A stretch of DNA of 64,000 bases from Pseudomonadota bacterium (lineage in GTDB: Bacteria; Pseudomonadota; Gammaproteobacteria; Burkholderiales; Thiobacillaceae), in the NCBI GenBank assembly GCA_021826065.1, contig JAKADY010000004.1, forward strand, positions 1-64,000, given 5' to 3'. A program made the translations under genes and the position numbers. Within the stretch, counting starts at the first letter, position 1. Each line of letters starts with the position of its first letter. A model generated the notes under the pieces. It worked only from the letters and a program-made list of their open reading frames with translations. It had not been told where the DNA came from and made no database searches. Below, piece after piece: positions 56,235 through 64,000 of the stretch.

Positions 56235-57117
56235 ACCGACCGCATCCCAATGGCGCGCCTATCTGCGCCACCGCTTCCGCGCCCATGCGCAGGGCTGGCT
56301 TGCCGTGGCGGTGGGCCTGTTGTGGGGCTATTACACCGACCTTTATTGGCACGAGCCATGGTGGATCGTCCTGCCGACGGCCTACCTCGCCGCCTTCCTC
56401 GTCGTCGCCGTGGGGGTGGCCGTGGCCGCCGTGCTGCGCTTTCCGTGGTGGGGGCTGGCGCCTTTGTGCCTCGTTTCAATGGCCTGTGAATGGGCTTTGC
56501 GGCGGCTTTTCAAGCGCCCCTGGGTGAGATCGCCGCAGCCGCGCGAGCGCTTCCTGAGCAACCCGTTCGCGCTGTGGCAGGGTTGGCGGGCAAGGCGGCG
56601 CAGACGGCACCCGTCGAGGCCCCAGGTCAGCCTTCCAGCGACGGCCAATGTCATCCCCTTTCCCGCCCGCGGCTTGTCGCATCGAATGCGGGCACGCCCG
56701 GCGCGCGCCGAAGCCTCATGGGACGGCATAGGCGAATACATCTCCGTGGCGTTCGAGGGGCACTGGAAATTCTGGTTCTATTCCTCGCCCATCTGGCTGT
56801 GGCTGTGGTTCTGGCTCGTCGAGGACACGGGCTTCTGGGCCTCGCTCGTCGTCGCTTTCGTCGTGGCCTGGGTTTTCTCGCTGCTGCTCGTCATTCCGCT
56901 CGCGGCGGCGCTATTGGCGCTTGCCTCCACGCTGCTGTTCGCGGCGGGGATGACGCCCCAGCAAAGACGCGATGCCGCTGCTACCTTGCGTGAGATTCAG
57001 GCCGCCGCACCCCAGCCAGAGGGCCCAGCGCCCCAGCCGGCGGCGCAAAAGTCCGATTGGATCTGGCCGCTGCTCATCGGCCTGTGGATCGGCGAGGCCC
57101 TGGGGGATGACCAATGA
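56224..57117 (+). CDS. Unknown membrane protein
   Basis: 297 aa from the ATG at 56224 (ATG at 56227 equally possible). Two clusters of membrane helices: about 22-80 (GWLAVAVGLLWGYYTDLYW, IVLPTAYLAAFLVVAVGVAVAAVLRF) and about 180-240 (FWFYSSPIWLWLWFWLV, SLVVAFVVAWVFSLLLVIPLAAALLAL), joined by a basic Arg-rich loop. Not recognised. Third in a small cluster with the two preceding frames. Confidence 0.6.
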   Translation: MMSEPTASQWRAYLRHRFRAHAQGWLAVAVGLLWGYYTDLYWHEPWWIVLPTAYLAAFLVVAVGVAVAAVLRFPWWGLAPLCLVSMACEWALRRLFKRPWVRSPQPRERFLSNPFALWQGWRARRRRRHPSRPQVSLPATANVIPFPARGLSHRMRARPARAEASWDGIGEYISVAFEGHWKFWFYSSPIWLWLWFWLVEDTGFWASLVVAFVVAWVFSLLLVIPLAAALLALASTLLFAAGMTPQQRRDAAATLREIQAAAPQPEGPAPQPAAQKSDWIWPLLIGLWIGEALGDDQ

Positions 57118-57150
57118 CTGAAAACGGATCACGTGTTGGAAGGCCATGGC

Positions 57151-57921
57151 ATGAACATTGAGGCGAGGATGGCGCGAACCTTGGCGGCGATCGAGTCCGA
57201 ACATGGCGTGCGCATCCTCTATGCCTGCGAGTCCGGCAGCCGGGCGTGGGGCTTTGCCTCGGCGGACAGCGACTACGACGTGCGTTTCCTCTACGTCCAT
57301 CCCCTGGACGGGTATGTCTCGGTCGATACCCCGCGCGAGGTGATCGAGCGCCCCATCACCGATGATCTCGACATCAACGGCTGGGAGTTGCGCAAGGCGC
57401 TGCGCCTGATGCGCAAGAGCAATCCCGTGCTGCTGGAATGGCTCCATGCGCCGATCACTTACCGCTGCGACGACGGCTTTCTATCCGACATGCGCGACCT
57501 CGCCCGCACCTACTACCGCCCTGCGGCGTGTTTCCACCACTATCTGCACATGGCCCAGGGCAACCGGCGCGACTATCTGCGCGGCCCCATCGTCTGGCTC
57601 AAGAAATACCTTTATGTCCTGCGACCGCTGTTGGCCTGCCGCTGGATCGAAATGGGGCGGGGCATTCCGCCCGTCGCGTTCGATCATCTGGTCGAGGCCA
57701 CGGTGGATGAAGCGCCCTTGCAGCACGCCATCGCGGAGTTGCTCGCCGCCAAGCGCGGCGGCGATGAATTGGCGCGGGGCCCGGCGATACCCGTGATCGA
57801 TGCCTTCATCGACCGCGAATTCCAGCGCCTGGAAGCGGTTGCGCATGGCCTGCCGTCGCCGCAGCTGCCTGATGACGAAGGCTTGAACAGGTTATTGCGC
57901 CGATTCGTCTACAGGACATGA
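57151..57921 (+). CDS. Nucleotidyltransferase, RlaP/YcgL type
   Basis: 256 aa from the ATG at 57151 (a GTG 18 bases upstream is possible). DNA polymerase beta-type nucleotidyltransferase fold: ESGSRAWGFASADSDYDVRFLYV gives the GS motif and DxD-type metal residues; NPVLLEWLHAPITY and GPIVWLKKYLYVLRPLLACRWI follow. I place it in the RlaP (RNA repair) / COG3541 group. No RNA ligase is visible nearby, so the RNA-repair label is by family only. Could also be an antitoxin-like or defence accessory gene given its neighbours. Confidence 0.82.
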   Translation: MNIEARMARTLAAIESEHGVRILYACESGSRAWGFASADSDYDVRFLYVHPLDGYVSVDTPREVIERPITDDLDINGWELRKALRLMRKSNPVLLEWLHAPITYRCDDGFLSDMRDLARTYYRPAACFHHYLHMAQGNRRDYLRGPIVWLKKYLYVLRPLLACRWIEMGRGIPPVAFDHLVEATVDEAPLQHAIAELLAAKRGGDELARGPAIPVIDAFIDREFQRLEAVAHGLPSPQLPDDEGLNRLLRRFVYRT

Positions 57922-57940
57922 CTGCAAGCCTGCAACCATC

Positions 57941-58345
57941 ATGGATTCGAGAAAACTCAATGATAGAGAGGTTCGCCATGGCTGGCGTGCTCTGACAACG
58001 TTTCGCCCACATCCAAAAAACCATTCGTTTCTCGGCTTCTACGACGTGATCGTGCAAGACGATGCGGAGCGCTACACGTTCGATCTGGACTGGACACTGC
58101 ATCTACGCTCGGCCTACGAGGTGGGGCGCGAGCAAGGTTTGCTGGTACCGACGGCGGTGGCCGAGCTTGCCGAGATCGATGCCTTCTGGCGCGCCCATCC
58201 GCAGGCCTTCGATGCCGCGTTTGGCGACCTGATTCCGCGCATTAACCCCTTGACGGAGTTGGCCGGCTGGGTGGAGGACGAGGCCGGACAACCCATGCCG
58301 ATCCCGCCCTCTCACTGGTGGTGGAGGCTGTCCAGGGATTGGTGA
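57941..58345 (+). CDS. Unknown protein downstream of the nucleotidyltransferase
   Basis: 134 aa, not recognised. Soluble, with [20 protein letters not shown] and [20 protein letters not shown]. Starts 19 bases after the nucleotidyltransferase gene on the same strand, so co-expression is likely. No signal peptide or membrane segment. Confidence 0.55.
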   Translation: MDSRKLNDREVRHGWRALTTFRPHPKNHSFLGFYDVIVQDDAERYTFDLDWTLHLRSAYEVGREQGLLVPTAVAELAEIDAFWRAHPQAFDAAFGDLIPRINPLTELAGWVEDEAGQPMPIPPSHWWWRLSRDW

Positions 58346-58468
58346 CGTCGCCCGCCGCCGCTGGCCTAAGCCCGCTGTCAGACGGGAGGCCGCGCCTTCG
58401 GCTGGGCGCGGGGGACTCTGCCGGTTTGGACGCCGCCTATGTGTCATGACAAGGCGCGCCCAGCCCCT

Positions 58469-58511
58469 GTTTGATATATGCTGTATATCAAACCTATCAA
58501 ACACATCAAAC
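58469..58511 (+). promoter_or_regulatory. Palindromic operator and promoter of the hsd operon
   Basis: Perfect inverted repeat GTTTGATATA-TGCTG-TATATCAAAC (58469-58493), then two further half-sites TATCAAAC (58495-58502) and ATCAAAC (58505-58511), spaced about 9-10 bases and ending exactly at the hsdM ATG. A possible promoter overlaps: -35 TTGATA (58471-58476), 18-base spacer, -10 TATCAA (58495-58500), giving an almost leaderless mRNA. The N-terminal HTH of HsdM is the natural candidate to bind it. Confidence 0.7.
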
Positions 58512-60336
<1,825 letters not shown>

Positions 60337-60350
<14 letters not shown>

Positions 60351-61578
60351 TACCGCGCTTGGAGATGGCCGCCGTTGGGTTCGTGTGGGCGACTACTTTG
60401 AAGTTACGCGCAAGCCACGAGGACTGAAGGTGGCTGATTATGGGGCGGTGCCCTTTGTGCCGATGGAAGCCATTCCCCAAGGAGGGCCCTATGAACCGCG
60501 ATATGACGCAAAACCTGGCCCGGAGATCACCAGCGGAACCTACTTTGAACGAGGCGATCTCCTGATTGCGAAGATCACCCCATCTTTCGAAAACGGCAAA
60601 CAGGCGTTGGCCAAAGGACTCCCAGCTCCGTTCGGATACGCAACGACAGAAGTCATCCCGCTGCGCCCGACTGCATTAGGCATTGATAAACGATTGCTGT
60701 TTTTCTACCTGCTCCATCCAGAAATTCGCTCCTATGTCGCGGAACGAATGGAGGGCTCGACCGGGCGGCGGCGTGTACCAGAACAGGTGCTGCTAGACCT
60801 GCCCTACCCGGAATTTCCCCCCGAGAATCAGCAGGCCATCGCTGACACACTTGAATTTATCACCCGGCAAATCGAATTCGAAGAGCGAAGCGCGCGGACC
60901 ACAGAGGAACTCAAACGTTCCGCCATGCGAGAGCTGTTCACGCGCGGGCTGCGCGGCGAGCCGCTGAAGGACACCGAGATCGGGCCGATGCCGGAGAGTT
61001 GGGGGATTAGAACTGTCGCCGAATCGGTTCATCCTTTCCGCTTTAATCGCAGCAAGCAGGTTCCGAAGTCGGCGTACCAAAAGGTTGGGCGCTGGCCTGT
61101 TATTGATCAGGGACAGGAAGATGTCGCCGGATACACCAACGACTCAGAAAAGGTCATTACTCCCGATCGGCCAATCATCATTTTCGGTGACCATACGCGC
61201 ATCTTTAAGTTCGTTGACTTCCCCTTTGTGCTCGGTGCTGACGGGACGAAACCCCTCCTGGCCAGAGACGAATACATTCCAAAGTTCTTGTTTTATGTGC
61301 TGAGTGCCCTCGAAATACCGGCAAGAGGATACAACCGCCATTTCACGGTCTTGAGTGAGATGTGTGTGCCACATCCGGCACTAGACGAACAACGCGAAAT
61401 CGTCGCCATCCTCGACGCCATCGACCGCAAGATCGAGTTGCACCGGCGCAAAAAGCAGGTGCTCGAAGAGCTCTTCAAGGCCCTGCTGCACAAGCTGATG
61501 ACAGGCGAGATCCACGTCGATGCGCTCAACCTGTCGGCCCTTGGCGCCACGGGTGATGGAGACCAGGTAAGCCGGTGA
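60337..61578 (+). CDS. hsdS: Type I restriction specificity subunit HsdS
   Basis: 413 aa. Two target recognition domains (about 12-150 and 215-370), each followed by a helical spacer ([40 protein letters not shown] and [39 protein letters not shown]). [12 protein letters not shown] is the typical linker. Codon use in 61000-61380 is more AT-rich than around it, as usual for exchanged recognition domains. Overlaps fic by 4 bases. Confidence 0.93.
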
Positions 61579-62687
61579 ACTATCACGTAAGCCGGTTTCC
61601 GCCTGCCGATCTGAACTGGCGCCAGTTGATTCCGTTCATCGGCAGGGCCAATGCGGCCTTGGCGCGCTATGACGCCTTGCTGACGGCGATTCCCAACGCG
61701 CAGGTGCTGCTTTCCCCTCTGGTCACTCAGGAAGCGGTGCTGTCCTCCAGGATCGAGGGCACACAGGTGACGATGGGAGAAGTGCTCGAGGTGGAAGCGG
61801 GCGGCGAACCGGAGGGCTTGACCCAGACGCGGCGGGATGACATCGAGGAGGTGCTCAACTACCGCGAAGCGCTGACTTTCTGTGCCAAATCGCTGCTCGA
61901 GCGTCCCCTGTCCCTGTCGCTCATCAAGGAAGCCCATGCCCTGCTGATGCGCGGAGTGCGTGGCAGCGAGCAGGATCCAGGCCGTTTCCGCGTCGAGCAA
62001 AACTGGATCGGACCAAAGGGTTGCTCGCTCGAGGCGGCGAGCTTCGTTCCCATCGCGCCCGAGCACCTGCAGGCCGGCATGGAAGCGTGGATGGCTTACG
62101 TGAATGACACGGACCAGCCCGATCCTCTGGTGCAGCTTGCGCTGATGCACCTGGAGTTCGAGGCGTTGCATCCCTTCAAGGATGGCAACGGCCGCCTTGG
62201 CCGCATGTTGATTCCCCTCTTCCTATACCAGCGGCGGCTGCTGTCCAGCCCCAATTTCTACATGAGCGCCTATCTGGAAGCCCACCGCGAGCGCTATCAA
62301 GAGCGGCTGCGCGCGGTATCGCGGGATGGCGCCTGGACTGAGTGGGTCGCGTTTTTCCTCGAAGGGGTCATCGAGCAGGCATCGGATAACGAGCACAAGG
62401 CGCGGGCGATCCTCACCCTGTACGAGCGCGTCAAGGAGCAGGTGGTCGAGCTGACCCACTCCCAGCATGCCATTCGCGCGACGGACTTTATCTTTCGCCA
62501 GCCCATTTTCGCGGCGCCGCATTTCATCGCGGCGGCGCAGATCCCCAAGCCGACCGCCATGCGCATGCTCAACCTGCTGCGGGAAGGCGGGCTGCTCGCC
62601 ACGTTGCGTGAAGGGCGTGGCCGCCGCTTCGGCGTCTATGCCTTTCGCGAGCTGCTGAACCTGGCGGAAGGGCGGCCCATCCTTTGA
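61575..62687 (+). CDS. Fic family protein (AMP transferase-like)
   Basis: 370 aa, GTG start in a 4-base overlap with hsdS. Fic core HPFKDGNGRLGR at 199-210, complete. An N-terminal inhibitory helix SSRIEG (57-62, Ser-x3-Glu-Gly) marks it as self-inhibited class II. A winged-helix-like C-terminal domain (PTAMRMLNLLREGGLLATLREG) is at about 315-365. Expected to AMPylate protein targets; it sits inside the hsd operon, a recurrent context. Confidence 0.92.
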   Translation: MNYHVSRFPPADLNWRQLIPFIGRANAALARYDALLTAIPNAQVLLSPLVTQEAVLSSRIEGTQVTMGEVLEVEAGGEPEGLTQTRRDDIEEVLNYREALTFCAKSLLERPLSLSLIKEAHALLMRGVRGSEQDPGRFRVEQNWIGPKGCSLEAASFVPIAPEHLQAGMEAWMAYVNDTDQPDPLVQLALMHLEFEALHPFKDGNGRLGRMLIPLFLYQRRLLSSPNFYMSAYLEAHRERYQERLRAVSRDGAWTEWVAFFLEGVIEQASDNEHKARAILTLYERVKEQVVELTHSQHAIRATDFIFRQPIFAAPHFIAAAQIPKPTAMRMLNLLREGGLLATLREGRGRRFGVYAFRELLNLAEGRPIL

Positions 62688-62923
62688 GTCTCACCCATGA
62701 GCAATTCCTGCAACAATGTCTCATCTATATTGCTATGTGAGACTTTATTGCCGTATTGGCTCACGGGCGAGACCTACCGGAGCGTCGGCATGACGGGGTC
62801 GTACATGAAAACGGCCGCCCCTGGTTACACCAGGAGACGACCGCCGAACGGGCATTCCCGTTCCCGCGTTGAACATAGCACAACCCGCTTTGCCTTGACA
62901 GCTCTCCGGCAGGAGGAACCGGC
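62688..62923 (+). other. Gap between fic and hsdR with inverted GTCTCA motifs
   Basis: 236 bases without a gene. GTCTCA at 62688-62693 and 62718-62723, its complement TGAGAC at 62738-62743, and CGAGAC near 62768-62773. AT-rich compared with the surroundings, so a promoter for hsdR is possible. The hsdR ribosome site AGGAGG ends the gap. Confidence 0.5.

Positions 62924-64000
<1,077 letters not shown>

Overview
The window is GC-rich, densely packed bacterial chromosome. Gene content and order point to a Gram-negative proteobacterium, most likely a sulfur-oxidising betaproteobacterium (Thiobacillaceae-like; inference, no search was run). Supporting points are the rpsU-yqeY-dnaG-rpoD-tRNA order, the ffh then rpsP-rimM-trmD-rplS block, system I cytochrome c maturation, ubiquinone genes (ubiC-ubiA), type IV pilus pilB-pilC-pilD, and a flavocytochrome c sulfide dehydrogenase (fccAB) directly upstream of the ccm operon.

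Layout. 1-4.6 kb: end of a PhnD-type binding protein, ubiC-ubiA, dsbC, zapD, coaE. 4.6-8.5 kb: pilD, pilC, pilB on the minus strand. 8.6-10.8 kb: a CNNM/CBS membrane protein and a CcsA-like protein. 10.9-14.5 kb: ffh, then rpsP-rimM-trmD-rplS. 14.5-18.3 kb: tesA divergent from a YbbA/YbbP-type ABC transporter whose permease is broken by one in-frame stop. 18.4-23.2 kb: tRNA(CAU), rpoD, dnaG, yqeY, rpsU. 23.3-28.5 kb: tsaD, an unknown coiled-coil membrane protein, plsY, folB, an HDOD protein, xerD, ogt. 28.6-35 kb: response regulator, orphan Rieske oxygenase, OmpA-like protein with five calcium-binding repeats, mscL, class I fumarase, PBP7-type endopeptidase. 35.3-44.6 kb: fccAB and ccmABCDEFGHI. 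45.2-49.6 kb: ttcA, a TlpA-like thioredoxin, dsbD, cutA, fxsA. 49.6-55.2 kb: PerM-like permease, purM, purN, a DUF3108 protein, purK, purE. 55.2-64 kb: an accessory region with unknown genes, a broken small ORF, an RlaP-like nucleotidyltransferase and a type I restriction-modification operon (hsdM with an N-terminal HTH, hsdS, fic, hsdR cut by the window end).

How genes work together. fccA and fccB form a periplasmic sulfide dehydrogenase with c-type haems, and the ccm genes next to them attach those haems. ccmG, ccmH, the TlpA-like protein, dsbD and dsbC form a periplasmic thiol network; this DsbD has an unusual second N-terminal domain. purM-purN and purE-purK are purine biosynthesis genes.

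The most interesting non-genic material is a set of repeats. The 3' end of ttcA is repeated three times with palindromes between the copies. The 3' end of ccmE plus a palindrome is tandemly duplicated. A three-copy dispersed element contains or abuts the stop codons of flanking genes. A 170-bp nested palindrome sits before rpsP. The restriction operon starts with a palindromic operator that abuts an HTH-HsdM fusion and encodes a Fic protein between hsdS and hsdR.
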